A stretch of 64,000 nt of DNA, from positions 245,533,818-245,597,817 of the forward strand of contig CM030364.1 in the NCBI GenBank assembly GCA_017893485.1, in the 5' to 3' direction. The position numbers and the translations under genes were made by a program. Under the pieces are notes generated by a model. It searched no databases, was not told where the DNA came from, and saw only the letters and a list, made by a program, of their open reading frames with translations. Below are positions 33,934 through 47,200 of this stretch, one piece after another. Every line of letters begins with the position of its first letter. Within the stretch, counting starts at the first letter, position 1. This DNA comes from Hemerocallis citrina (taxonomy: Eukaryota; Streptophyta; Magnoliopsida; Asparagales; Asphodelaceae).

Positions 33934-35463
33934 GTAAGCTACATTTTAGATACATTTTGTATTGTAATGTTATCTGCTTGCACTTCAACTTTATTTTATT
34001 TATTAGCATCTTTTGTTAAGGTGCCAGACATAATTAGAGCCTGCACAAAGCCCTTTGTTTTATCTATTGGCATCTTATGTTAAGGTGCTAGACATAATTA
34101 GAGTCGGCACAAATACTGAGATGAAGTGAAGTGGGCCGAGTGGCTTTGTAGGTCTGTTTTTAGATGCATGTATATGTGTTGGATGGTATGTATATGTATG
34201 TGTATTACAGGTTAGAACACATTCAAGGTGTAATATATATAAAGTTTAGAAACACTTATGATATCAATCCCCCATGCTTCAAATTGGTGACCTGACTTGT
34301 TCGCAACTGGCAGAAAATTAGTTTGGAAAATTAGATGTGTAAAGTATGTGGATACAAGTTCGCATTTGGGGAACTTTCCTTCTGGCACCCGAAAACTGAA
34401 ATATCTATAGGGATGAGCTCCATCCTTCATTATAATATTCATGGTCATAGGTTGCCAATTTAGGACATTCCACCACATGATTGACTAATCGACAAAATTT
34501 AATGTGATCTCTATTTTATTTTATTTTAAATATTGATAAAAATGGGTTTCTAGAGCTCAGTTATCCAGCTTGTTCCATTTTGTTGAATATTAATGATTTG
34601 GAAAGTCTTTCTCAACTCTTACACAACAGAGTTTTTAGAAATTGCTCATGTTTTTAGAAATTGCTCATGTTTTTTAGCAATTCTCGTAAAATTTTTAAAT
34701 TATGAGCAATTTTTAAATTATAGCAATTATGAGAATTTCTAAAAAACATGAGCAATTTCTAAAAACTCTGTTGTGTAAGAGTTGAGAAAGACTTTCCAAA
34801 TCATTAATATTCAACAAAATGGAACAAGCTGGATAACTGAGCTCTAGAAACCCATTTTTATCAATATTTAAAATAAAATAAAACAGAGATCACATTAAAT
34901 TTTGTCGATTAGTCAATCATGTGGTGGAATGTCCTAAATTGGCAACCTATGACCATGAATATTATAATGAAGGATGGAGCTCATCCCTATAGATATTTCA
35001 GTTTTCGGGTGCCAGAAGGAAAGTTCCCCAAATGCAAACTTGTATCCACATACTTTACACATCTAATTTTCCAAACTAATTTTCTGCCAGTTGCGAACAA
35101 GTCAGGTCACCAATTTGAAGCATGGGGGATTGATATCATAAGTGTTTCTAAACTTTATATATATTACACCTTGAATGTGTTCTAACCTGTAATACACATA
35201 CATATACATACCATCCAACACATATACATGCATCTAAAAACAGACCTACAAAGCCACTCGGCCCACTTCACTTCATCTCAGTATTTGTGCCGACTCTAAT
35301 TATGTCTAGCACCTTAACATAAGATGCCAATAGATAAAACAAAGGGCTTTGTGCAGGCTCTAATTATGTCTGGCACCTTAACAAAAGATGCTAATAAATA
35401 AAATAAAGTTGAAGTGCAAGCAGATAACATTACAATACAAAATGTATCTAAAATGTAGCTTAC

Positions 35464-36040
35464 CTCCACCTTCACGAAATACTTCAGAGAAGCAAACATC
35501 ACCAGCTCGGCGCATATGGTCCTAATCATAGAGAAGATGCATATAAACTTCCGTTCATCTTCAATAAAATAATATTAGAAAATTATACTACATGTTTACA
35601 CAATACCTTCAAATCTTGCCAAGATGCAGAAGAAGGCAAACCAGTGACCACCACTGCATTGCAATACCCATGTGAGATCAAAATCAAAGTTCTTATGAAA
35701 GGGATCACCTAAAAAACTCAACCAGAAGGCAAAAAGATTTGAACCTCACCTCGATAACTTGAACGCCTGGAAACACCTCCTCCTCGGGCACCTCCGCTAT
35801 TGGAACTGCGATGACGATCAAAACTAGATGAATGTCCTCTTCCACCATGTGCAAGTTCTACCTGAAAAGAACACAAAATCCGTAAGACATAAGAAAATGA
35901 GATCATAGAATATATGGCAAAGAACATTGGAAATATAACATCTACAAAAGAAAAGGCACACCTACCCTTAACCTATGGCCATCAAAGTTGTAGCCATCAC
36001 GACCACGAATTGCATCTTCAGCATCACGGATCTCTTCAAA
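35464..36040 (-). pseudogene. Captured SR34/SF2-type splicing-factor gene fragment, right arm
   Basis: Inverted near-identical copy of 33357-33933 with the same four exon blocks on the minus strand. One coding difference is His to Arg in the linker (SFDHHR versus SFDRHR). Transcription through both copies from either side would give a long self-complementary RNA. Confidence 0.93.
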
Positions 36041-36862
36041 CTACAAAAAAAAAGAACATTACTAGTAAAAAAATTAGCCAAAGGAAATCTACAAGCTCCA
36101 AATACTTAGTTTCTACTTTCTACTTTCCGATGCATTCAGCAGTGTAGTTGCAAACTTTTGAAATAATTTAACATAGTTTAACCAGTGTTATATGATGTTT
36201 GTGCATCATTACACATGGCGCACAATGCTCTGTAGGGTGATGCCTATTGACTCAATTTTTCATAGTGAAACTTGAAAGAAGAAAACGAAATGTAATTTGA
36301 AACTGAGAATACCTGGTAAGAATGATTGGGGGCTGCTAGGGTTTCTATTCGAATCGATGATGAATCGAAACCCTGATCGGAAGCTGGGTTTGACGTCGAA
36401 GAGAGAGAGACCGCCTCGCAACCCTAATGGTGATTTGGATCTACGATCGTAGAGAGAGAGAGAAAGAGACAGCCATTCGACCAGCGGATTTGAGTTGGGG
36501 GTTTCTCTCAGATCCAAGAAATCGTAGAAGGAGAATGGGAAATCGCAGGAGAGTTGGGGGTTTCTCTCAGAAAGTAGAAATCATAGAAGGAGAATGGGGG
36601 GTTCTCTCAGATCGATTAGGGTTTCATCGAAGAAGGAGAGCGCGGCTAGGGTTTCTTACGATCGAGAAGAGAGCGGGATTTGAGTTGGGAACCAGCATGC
36701 CAAAAGATAAGATGAGGATGTCAAATGACCATTTTACCCTCAACAAAACAGATGGAGAACGGGATCTGATCTCAGCCATTCGATCTGAATCAATTCAGAT
36801 CGGATGGCTGGAAGCTCCCGCTCAAGATAAGGAGCCCCGCTCACCATCTCATAATAGACTAA

Positions 36863-36954
<92 letters not shown>

Positions 36955-36960
<6 letters not shown>

Positions 36961-37377
36961 TGCTTCATTGAAAATGGGTTTGTTTTCACGGGTTGAAAAA
37001 CAGCGATCTAGGCTGCGGGATCGCTCTTAATCGTGATCAGTGGCTCAGATCGCCTCCGCCCATCACCCGTTCTCACTTATGTGGCGGAGGGTTATTTTGG
37101 GAATTTCGTCCCAAATAGCTCTTTGCTTAATTCGCTTTGAGGTTATGAAAACACCTAGGCTGTTGTTGGGAACAACAGCCTAGGTTATATCAATTTTTCA
37201 GAGTGAATCAGGTGAAGTGTTATTTGGGGGGAAATTCCCAAAATAACCCTCCGCCACTTAAGTGAGAACGGGTGATGGGCGGAGGCGATCTGAGCCGCTG
37301 ATCACGATCAAGAGCGATCCAACGGCTGAGATCACTGTTTTCCAACCCAGTGAAAACAAACTCGTTTTCAATGGAGC

Positions 37378-37383
<6 letters not shown>
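36955..37383. mobile_element. Foldback element F8
   Basis: Second full copy of the F7 family, with central hairpin CCTAGGCTGTTGTT...AACAACAGCCTAGG. Flanked on the left by (CT)n(TA)n(GT)n (36863-36954) and on the right by (CT)n(TA)n (37382-37452). Confidence 0.82.
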
Positions 37384-37455
<72 letters not shown>

Positions 37456-37629
37456 CGCAAGATGATATTTCGATTCCTATATTTAAGAATTTCCTATATC
37501 TTATCTCAAATATAGATGGCTACTATTATTTTTTTTCCAAAATTTTAAAATATAGAGAACGACTACAGCGTCTCATTCCCTATATTTTCCAAATTTTGGA
37601 AATAAGGGGAACAACTACAGATGCTCTTA

Positions 37630-38041
37630 GAGCATCCACATTTGTGTATTATTTTGCCATTTCATGTATTTTATAGCTTTTCTAGTGCTGCAATCGTGTG
37701 GTATATATGCATAATTTAATATTTGGGCAACAGTAGACGACTATATTTGGTAGAAGAAATAACAATATGCATATTATATCAGATGAAACATCATGTTTCG
37801 CCCCTAATATTTTATAATATTTTTTTGGGATCCGATGCAATTAAAAAAACCTCGAAAAAACAAAGAAGCTAGGACGGAACATAATGTTTCGTCGAGAGTT
37901 TCGATTGCAAATTTTTTGATTATTTTGTGATTCTATGGATTGAATTGCATATCATTTTCTATGGATTATTAATTGGGACCATTGGATTTTCTATGGATTA
38001 TTAATTGACTCAAATGACTTTCTTTGGGTCACTAACCTATA
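37630..38041. mobile_element. MITE unit 5 (5' part) of the series
   Basis: Begins GAGCATCCACATTTG after the TTA of unit 4 and follows the family to 'cactaacctatag', then stops at an A-run near 38041. Confidence 0.7.
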
Positions 38042-38163
38042 GAAAAAAAACTGCACTAAAGGCGACAGAGGAAACATAAACCTGTTTAAATTTTCAGGTA
38101 AGGTCTGTGTCCCATTTGTTTTAGACTCGACACGTACCAGAATCCACTAACAATATATAGTGT

Positions 38164-38655
38164 TGATATGGTATAGATGGTGTGGCCCCATCTGGGCCAT
38201 CAGATCTCCTCAGATTTTGCTCCCCTGTGATCATCAGGTCAAACGGGTTTAATGGGCTTCTGCCAGCTCAGGCCCACTGGCTAACGGGTTCGAGCTGGCC
38301 CATCAGGGCCAGAGACCCGTTAGCCCCTGCCTATAAATACCAGAGCCCGTCCTTCCTTCACCAGGTAATAAACTTTTTCTCCCCTGAATCCTAGTTACTG
38401 TTACTTTCTCAGCGACTGGCTAGATCGTCGGAGGGCCTGTCTCCAGAAACTCTCCTGGGGTTTCTAGGCAGTGTGTAGCTACGAATATCCGAGCCGAGCC
38501 ATGAGATCCTAGTCGAGCACCCAGCATCTACCTATCTCCTGCTCCCGAGCCAGTCCTACAGCTGAGGATTGGATCAACGCCAGTATCGTGCCTTCCGCTT
38601 CACAAATTACAAGAACTCACACTGTTGCCCCCACACCTGATAATAAACAACATTA
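38164..38655 (+). repeat. 5' LTR of the Tat/Retand element
   Basis: TATAAATA at 38332-38339. Ends 'aacaacatta' where the 3' LTR reads 'aacaaatagcatca'. It is followed by TTGGCTCCATCTGTGGGA (about 38658-38675), the diverged primer-binding site typical of this group; its tRNA is not certain. Confidence 0.88.
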
Positions 38656-38741
38656 GGTTGGCTCCATCTGTGGGATTCCTTCACGTTGCTGACACCGGTC
38701 TGACCCTGGCTTAGGCTGTCATCTCAAAGCCAGGCTTCTGC

Positions 38742-40292
38742 ATGGCTCCCAAAGCCAGAAAAGCCTTCACCGTTGGACGTCGTCCAGACCCTTCTCCCTC
38801 TCGCAGCCATGGCTCCGATCGACCTCGAGCCAATGGTGTGGGAGGACCCAAACCAAGCTCCTTGCGCTCGGTGGCTGCTCCCGAATTACGACATGTGATC
38901 CAGGAACGGTAGATCACCGGTCGAGGGGAGGGCCGCTTCCAACTCGGTCCCGAACCATGGCAGGAAGCCGACCCAAGAACGGGAACCAGCACGCAGCCAC
39001 TCACCCATGGGGCCTCCACCTTCGTGCGGCCCAGTAGAGCAGACCCTAGTCACGAGGGCCGAGTTCCAAAACTTTAGGAATGAGGTCCTCTAGGCTATCC
39101 GAGGCGGTCCCAGGACCGAGGAGAGCAACAACTCCTACCCTCAGCCAGAAGCCTAAGGCAGCGAATCCCATTGTTTGACCCACCCACTGGAAAAGGATGA
39201 TGCTGTCCTTTGACGCCTCTAGGAGATGGAGAACCGCCTTGCCCATCTCGGCGAGGGTGGACCATTATCTGCTCAAGGGTACAGGCCAAACCGACCCCCA
39301 TTCTCCTCTCAAATATTAGAAGTCGAGATCCCCAGAAATTTCAGGCCTCCCCAATTTGAGAACTACAACAGCGAGGGTGATCCTGTTGATCACATGGAAG
39401 GGTTCAAAACCCTCATGTTGATTCATAACACCTCGGATCCTCTCCTGTGTCACGCCTTCCCTGCCACCCTGCATGGTCTAGCTCAGGAATGGTTCTCAAA
39501 GCTCACCCCGGCTCGGTCTTCTCATTCGTCCAGTTAGAAGCAAGCTTTCTAGCCCACTTCGTGACCAGCAGAAAGGTCGAGAAGATGAGCACGTCCGTTC
39601 TGAACCTCAAATAGAAGGAAGGGGAACTACTCCGCGAGTTCGTTCGGAGGTCACCATCGAGGCGAGGTCGGTATCCTCTCTCGATGCGGGCGTCGCTTCC
39701 GCAGCTTTTCGCGGCCAGCTGAAGGCCTCCTTAGCCAAGAAACCACCCATCGACTTCCCTGACCTCCTCAACAGGGTCGAGAAGTACGTTCGGACCGAGG
39801 AGACTCTATACACTGAGGGCAACAAAGAAGCTGCAACCAAAGGGAAGCACAAAGCGGACGACACTGATCCCGCCAAAAAAGCCACGAAAGACGCGTATGG
39901 TTAGAAGAGGCCTCTTCCAGTCCAATTTTGAAAGATATACGCCACTGACCCAGAACATGTCAGCCATCCTCTTAGAGATCGAGGACAAAGGGATCGTCTG
40001 ACTCCCTCCCCGACCGAGCAACAACAAGAAGCGAGACCAGAGGTTCTATTGCCGTTTTCATCGAGACCATGGGCACGAGATGGATAGTTTTCGTGCCCTT
40101 AAAGACGAGATCGAGGCCCTCATCCAGCGAGGGCACCTCAGGGAGTTCACCCGAGCCAACCCAAGAGACCGGAGGGACTCAAGGAATCCGAGGCCTTCGC
40201 CTCCACCTCGAACGGTCATCCGACAACCTGAGCAGGACCCTGAGCCCGAGGAAACTGGCTGGCAGGCCATCCTACACTGCGTCCATGGCTGA
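38742..40292 (+). pseudogene. Tat/Retand gag, decayed
   Basis: ATG at 38742 opens MAPKARKAFTVGRR, a basic leader like the other gag copies here. The core at 39226-39537 contains RPPFSSQILEVEIPRNF, HMEGFKTLML and FPATLHGLAQEWF. The zinc-finger-like segment CRFHRDHGHEMDSF (about 40050-40090) has lost its last cysteine, and DEIEALIQRGHL follows. At least three frame changes or stops separate the pieces. Confidence 0.8.
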
Positions 40293-40295
40293 CCC

Positions 40296-43200
40296 ATGGG
40301 AAGGGGATCCAACACTTCCTGTAAGAACTTCTTGGGGGAAGTAAATTCGGTCCACGAACATCCCTCCCCCCGGGTTCAGCAGCGAGCAGTCTCTTTCTCT
40401 GGAGAAGACCTGGAGGGCATCCGGCTCCCGCATTGTGACGCTCTCGTCATCAACCTCGTCATGGCAAACTTTGAAGCTCACCGAATTCTCGTGGACAACG
40501 GGATCTCGGTTAACATCCTTTTTTTGGAAGCATTTGAAAACCTCAAGCTCCCCCCGTGAGAAGGTAAAATCGGCCGGGTACACCCTTCACGGGTTCTCGG
40601 GCATCCCCATATAAATTGAGGGGATCGTCACACAGGATGTGACCGCCGGGATGACCCCTATCATACAAACCAAATCAATGGACTTCATGGTGGTCAATGT
40701 CAAGGCAGCGTATAATGCCATTCTCGGTCGACCTGACCTCTGCTTATTTCAGGCAGTCCCCTCGGCCTACCACTTGAAACTGAAGTTCCTTACCGACCTC
40801 GGGGTCGGTGTCGTTCGGAAAAACCAGGAGTCCACATGTTCATGCTACATGACCGCGGTAGGGTGTGGGGTATTCCCCCTTCATGCAGTAGAACTTCTGC
40901 CCGAAAGAAACCAGTCCGACTCGAAGCCCGTGGACGAGTTGGAAGAGGTCTCCTTCGAGGCGGGAGACAAATCTAAATGGTTTCGTGTGAGCCGGTACCT
41001 GTCCCAAGATCTGAGACCGATTCTAATCAAGTGTATTTACCAGAATATCGACCTCTTTGGCTGGATCCCGTCTGACATGCCTGGGACTTCTGAGGACCTC
41101 ATCATGCACAAACTGAGCGTCCACCTGGGCTCAAAGCCGATCCATCAGAAGCGACGTAAGTTCGCTCCAGAGAGGCAACAGGCAGTGAAAGAGGAGGTGG
41201 ACAAACTATTGTCCGCCCGGTTCATACAAGAAGTCAGCTATCCCGAGTGGCTGGCTAACGTTGTGATGGTGAAGAAGGCAAACGGGAATTGGAGGATCTA
41301 CATAGACTTCACGGACCTCAATAAGGCGTGCCCCAAAGCTTCGTTCCCTCTCCCAAGCATCGACGCTCAGATCGACGCGACGTCAGGTCACGAGCTACTG
41401 ATCTTCATAGATGCATTTTTGGGCTATAACCAAATCCGGATGTTCTCCCCAGATATCGCCAAGATGTCCTTCATAACCGACCAAGGTCTCTACTGTTACC
41501 GGGTCATGCCCTTCGGGCTAAAGAACGCCGATGCCACCTACCAAAGACTCGTCAACCAGGTCTTCAAAGAACAGATCGTTCGTAACATGAAGATATATGT
41601 TGAGGACATGCTCGTCAAGAGTCGACGAGGGTAGGATCATGTGGCCGACCTCGAGGAAGCCTTTGGAATTCTTCGTTCCCACAACATGAGGCTTAATCCC
41701 GTTAAGTGCGGCTTCGGCATATCCTCGGGAAAATTTCTCAGGTTCGTCGTCAGCCAGCGTGACTTAGAGGTGAATCCCGAGAAGATCCAGGTCATAATCG
41801 ACATGTCCCCTCTTAGAAATATTAAGGAGGTTCAAAGGCTCACAAGGCGACTGATGGCCATTGGTTGCTTCCTCTCTAAGTCTGGAGAGAAGTCTCTTCC
41901 CTTTTTCAAGGCTCTATGAGGGGCGAAGGGACCGAATGGGGAGACTCCCAGCAACAGGAGTTTGACCAACTGAAAACTTATCACTCTAACCCTCCGCTTC
42001 TAAGCAAACCCGAACTGGGCGAACCCCTCTTGCTCTACCTTTCAGCCTCGAAACACGCGCTCAGCGTCGTGCTGGTCAGAGAAGAAGACGAGTTTCAGAA
42101 GCCTCTCTATTATGTAAGCAAATTCCTACTCTTGGCTGAGACCCGTTACGCAAAAAAGAAGAAGGTCGCCTACGTCCTGGTCATGGCTGCACGGAAACTT
42201 CGTCTATATTTTAGGCCCACTCGATCCAGGTTCTCATGGACCAGCCTCTCAAGGTCATCATCCACAAGCCAGAAAATTCCGGCCACATAATCAAGTGGTC
42301 AATCGAGCTGAGTCAGTACGACATCAGCTACCAGTCCAGGACAGCAATTAAAGAGTAGGCCCTCGCCGAATTCATCACAGAGTGCACCATCTCTGAATCT
42401 TCTGAAATATAGGAAGGGGATCCGATTTGGGTGGTTTATTTCGACGGCTCGTCGTACGAAGTCAGAAGTGGCGCGGGTGTCATCCTCAAGGGTTCCGACG
42501 ACTTCGTCCTCCAGTATTCCCTACGCCTGAACTTTTCTGCCTCCAACAACAAGGCGGAATACGAGGCGATGATTGCAGGGCTCACATTGGCACATAAGGC
42601 TGGGGCAAGGCAAATCAGAGCCTACAGCGATTCCCAACTCGTGGTCAATCAGATCATAGGGGAGTATGAGGCTCGTGACACTCGGATGTCCAATACTTGG
42701 TGCTAGTCCAACAACTCTTAACCGCTTTCGACATCGCCTTGGTGGAATGGATTCCGAGGGAGCAAAATGCTCAAGCTGACTCTTTGTCCAAGCTCGCCTC
42801 ATCGTCCTTCGAAGGCCTCAACCGCACCATCCTAATCGAAGTTCTACTTAAGCCTAGCATCGACTTCCCCGAGGTCATTTGCCTTTCTGTTGAGCGGACA
42901 CTTGGATGGCTCCCATCCGAAAGTTTCTGATGGAGGGCGAACTTCCTAAGGATCGGGCTGAGGAGAGAAGGACTAGGGTCCGTTCAGAGAGATTCACCAT
43001 GATCGATGGGACACTCTTGAAGCGCTTGTACACCAGGGTAGACGAAAGACCTTAACTTCGCTATCGGGCCCCCGATGAGGCCAAATACGTGCTAAAGGAA
43101 CTACATGAGGGGATCGGGGGATGCCACATGGGGAGCAATTCGCTCGCTAGAAAAGTCTTAAACAATGGCTATTACTGGCCGACCATGTTACAAGATGCCC

Positions 43201-44153
43201 AGGACCACTTCAAATGGCTTCTTGCTAGAGATTCTCCTCGATCAAATGGCTTCCAAAAGCCAACCTCCACTCGCTAGCTAGCCCAACCCCCTTTGCCATA
43301 TGCGGGATGGACTTGGTCGGCCCCTTCCCAAAAGCAACAGGCCAAAGGAAATTCCTGGTGGTAGTCATCGACTACTTCACCAAGTTGATCGAAGTGGAAC
43401 CCCTAGCCACGATCGTGGAGCACTAAACTCATCAATTTTTCTGGAAGCAAATCATCTGTCGGTTCAGAATCCCACATGTGCTTATTATCGATAACGGAAC
43501 CCAATTTGTTGGCCAAAATTTTCAGAATTTCTTCGAAAACATCGACATCCAGTAGTGCTTCTCGTCGATATATCATCCTCTGTCAAACAGCCAGGCAGAA
43601 AATGCGAACCGCCAAATCCTCGATGGGCTCAAGACGGTTGGATAATTCTCCCATGGGACTGTGGGTCGAAGAGTTACTGAGCGTCCTTTGGGCACACCGA
43701 ACAACTCAGAGAATCTCCACGGGCGAATCACCATTCAACCTAACCTATGGCACTAAGGCAGTCATCCCCTTAAAAATCAGACTCCCTTCGCCCAAGATCA
43801 TGGGCTTCAACGAGGAGACCAACTCAACAGACCTCAGAGCCAACTTGGATCTGATCGACAAGGTCAGAGAAAAGTCCGCTGTCAGAAAAAGTATATACCA
43901 ACAACGAATCAAGAGATTTTATAACAAAAAGGTCTGCCCAACCAGCATCAAACAAGGTGACCTCGTGTTCAAGAAACTAGCGGTATCCGACCCCGGCAAA
44001 AAGAGAAAGCTGACCCCCAATTGGGAGGGCCCATATAAGGTCTCCGAAATGGTACGCCCCATTACCTACCGACTCAAAGACCTGGGGGGCAGGGTACTGA
44101 AGAGGCCTTGGAATGCGGAACGCCTCATCAAGTTCCTTGAAGGGGAGGGCTAG
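40296..44153 (+). pseudogene. Tat/Retand pol (PR-RT-RH-aRH-INT), decayed
   Basis: Protease: ILVDNGISVNILF (about 40486-40524), with the usual DTG/DSG changed to DNG. RT: PEWLANVVMVKKANGNWRIY, FIDAFLGYNQIRM, MPFGLKNADATYQ and YVEDML (normally YVDDM). First, degraded RNase H: SASKHALSVVLVREE near 42050. Second, archaeal-type RNase H: VVYFDGSSYEVRSGAG and DSQLVVNQIIGEYEARD (42431-42706). Integrase: an HHCC-like start near 43089, then DLVGPFPKATGQ, IIDNGTQFVG and SQAEN. The C-terminal part ends at 44153 (NWEGPYKVSEM). In-frame stops and frameshifts occur between blocks (for example near 41634, 41919, 42357 and 43277), so no full polyprotein is encoded. Confidence 0.88.
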
Positions 44154-44207
44154 ACTTCTTTTGTAACCGAACTCTTGGAACTGACCCGTTGTAATTGGCA
44201 GTACGTG

Positions 44208-47200
44208 CGTAACATCTTGTATTTTTATTTTAATTAAAAATGCATTTTTTCAATTTTTGCACGTATGATGCACGTGCAAATTTTTCCATCTTTATTTTCT
44301 TACTCTCATTTACTATTTTAGCATGCAAGAGTCTTTTATTTAGCCTTTTATTTAACCCATGGACCTAAGATTTGATTCTAGCCCACTAGACTAAATAATT
44401 AAATTGATTAAAAAGAAAGCCCACAAGACAAGCCCATTAATAAAATCTATTTTTAAGTTGTGCATGAACTCATACATGACATGTAACAACTTTTAATACA
44501 CATTTTAGAACTATAGGAATTGTATTTAATTTTGTGTATGTGTGTGCACTAGTGCACAACACGTGCACGTGTGAAGATGAGAGGTTGAGAGTGGCCGGTT
44601 TTTGGTAATAAAGGGTTGGGGGTTAGGATGTGAAGGGTTGGGGGTTATGTGGGGTAGGGTAATGAAGAGATGGAGATTTAAGTGAGAAATTATTAGGTGG
44701 AGAAATTTGCAATTTAGACCTTCACTTTGTCCTATAAATACCCTTGTTGTTTCTTCACATTTCACACCTAAACTAAAAAAATTAAAGAGAAAGAGAGAAA
44801 GAGAGTGTTCTTGTGCATTAGAGGCTTGTTGAAGAGCTCTTGCTAGGAGGAGAAGGACAAGGAGTTGCTTGTTGGAGCTAGGAGCTAGGAGTTGTGTTCC
44901 ATCATTCTTGATTGTTTATTCTTCATAAGAGGGGGGTGGTCTTTGTACTTTCTAATTCATTGGTTGAACATGCTAGAATATGACATTAGTAATGTGGATC
45001 AAATTGATGTGATGTGGGAAATCTTGTGTTTTCTAAATATAAGACATGCATGCTAGAAATGATTAATGAGTAGTATAGATTAAATTTTGATGAGATAAAT
45101 GTGGAACAAATCCATGCCATTGTATGTGCTATGAGTAGTAGTAAAATTTTTTTATGGTTAAGATTATCAACATGTTAATTAGAAAAGAGAAAAAAAAATA
45201 ATGAGTTATGGTCATATATGCATGTTAATTCTCAAATGTAGAAATATAAAAATTGTAGGAACACTTGTTGAGATTTTTCTTATGATAGAAAGTGAATTTT
45301 GGTGAAAATTGAATGGATACACATAGAATCATTTTAAAATTATTTGTAAGAGATACAATATGCTATTTTTAATTAAAATAAAGAAATAAAACTTATATTC
45401 ATTAAAGAGAAGGAAATAAGTTGAAATATAGATACAATGCCTAGAACACAAGTTTGGAAATTTGTGAATCATTGTTTTCAAGTAAAATCAGTGTGAATAA
45501 GAAAATTACAGTTCATTAAAACGGTTAGATCGATCATATGCCGAGTTTTGTGGAAAATAATTAATTTCAGAACGTTATGAACAAAACTACAATAGCGTGA
45601 TTCCTAATCAGTAATCACACTTGGACTTATTGGTTAGCCAGTGCACCACAGAGCGCTACTGTGCTTGCGGGAGATCTTGGATTCGAAACTTGTTGGACAC
45701 TTTTTATTTTTGTTAATAAAATCCGAAACTGGAAGTTAGTATATGGGGATTTCGTGATGGTATTTTGATAGCCAAGTCACTTGGACTTATTGGCTAGTGG
45801 GTTGGGCTTTGGGCGTTTGCTGTGTTGGACGGTTGGCTCGGGTTCGAAACCTGATGGCCACCTTTTTTTTTATTTTAATATTTTTGAAGGGGTTTGTTGC
45901 AAATAAAAATTCAGGAAAACTTCTAGAATTCCTATAAAATGAAATAGATTTTATAAAAAAATAGTTTTAGAATTTTTGAGAAATTAAAAAGGGAGAAATT
46001 AAGATAGAAGAAAAATGAGTTCTTGCTTTAAAAATTAATTATTAAAGAGTATGACATTATTTTAGAAGAAGAGTAAAGTATTGTTATGTGAAGTGATTTC
46101 TATTGAAGAAATTACACTCTTATTTGGTTTAAGAAATGTTTGATGTGGTTGAGACATATTTTATGAGCTTAAATTGTTAATGAGATTTCAAGTGATGAAT
46201 TTATGTTCATGAAAAGAATTATTGCTTCTAAAGATTATGAATGAGTGAATGAAACATGAATAAATGATAAAACAAGACATTGAAATTGCGAATGAGTTGA
46301 AGATGAGAATATTTGAGTTTAAGACATGATTATTGAAGGGTATGAGTACCCATGGTTTCTTGTACATGAAAGTTTATGATCTAGAGATTAGTAAGACCTC
46401 GAGTACCGGCATTGTTGAAATAAAAGAATTGAATTGTATTTTGAGATATGGTCATGGAGCTATCTCGGTATTTATGATTAAGTCCGGTAGGGGGTAAGAC
46501 TAAATCTAGGTAAGATAATTTATTCATTTCTTGAACTTAAGAACTAGGCACGTAGAAGAAGATGTATTAAACCTGGGCAAACGTAAGTGGGACACTCTAT
46601 ATAGTCAGGTGGTGGATTCCGGGACTATAGACCCAGTCGGGCGGAGGATTCCGGGACTGTGGATGCTTCGTGGGAGACGGACTTTTATTTTAAATCTGGA
46701 ACTATGCGTAGTAGGGCGGATAGTTTGCCGTACTCCAATGTATATACGTATACCGGGGTTAGAGGGGTACTTGCGGGATGATTCGCACGATAAGGAGTCT
46801 GTTATAACAGTCCGGCGGTGGACTCCGGGACTGGGATCCGTCCTCGTGGAATGATCTAAACCTTGTTTTATTACCGAGTAGTTTTCATGGCGAGGGATCG
46901 AACCCTGAAATGTGGAGTACGTAGGTTCTTGCCCTCAGACCTATGTAGTATGGGATGCATAAAATCCGAACAAGTATGCATTAGTCTCATCTTAGTATAA
47001 AATATCTGCATTAGGCATTAAGACATTGCATACACTTACATGTTTAGTGTAGTCACATTTAACACTTTATTTCATTCAAGTTTGTGATCTGTTAAAGTAT
47101 TAAGATCGTTATATATCCGGTATAGAGAGGATGGCCGTGTATAACATTTTCGTCGGTTGTAAGCAACTGACATACCCACAGTCTTATATGCAGGAGTTGG

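Larger units (their letters stand above)
32501..36888. mobile_element. 4.3-kb palindromic gene-capture element (Pack-type foldback)
   Basis: Positions on the left and right arms pair with a constant sum of about 69397, from 32536/36862 inward to about 34640/34757. Both outer ends carry microsatellite, (TA)n(GA)n on the left and its mirror (CT)n(TA)n on the right. The arms differ by only scattered bases, and the centre (about 34640-34757) is a small AT-rich asymmetric spacer. Each arm holds a GC-richer outer segment with 'aaaccctag' motifs, five captured exons or exon parts of an SR34-like gene with introns, and about 700 bp of unassigned sequence. No transposase is present. Duplicate ORFs in the arms (34212-34478 and 34919-35185) only reflect the palindrome. 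Confidence 0.9.
31980..37626. mobile_element. MITE unit 4, interrupted by the large palindrome and F8
   Basis: Head GAGCATCCACATTCGTG at 31980. The tail ends 'ctacagatgctc' before TTA at 37627-37629. The insert occupies its (TA)n site, from about 32444 to 37452. Confidence 0.8.

Noticed and set aside
34212..35185. Two identical 88-residue frames on opposite strands
   Set aside because: A consequence of the palindrome arms; no domain and no start context that supports a gene.
32501..36888. The palindrome as a pure assembly artefact
   Set aside because: The arms differ at several bases, the centre is asymmetric, and the outer flanks are not mirrored beyond the microsatellite. An artefact would tend to mirror exactly. 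Long-read confirmation is still desirable.
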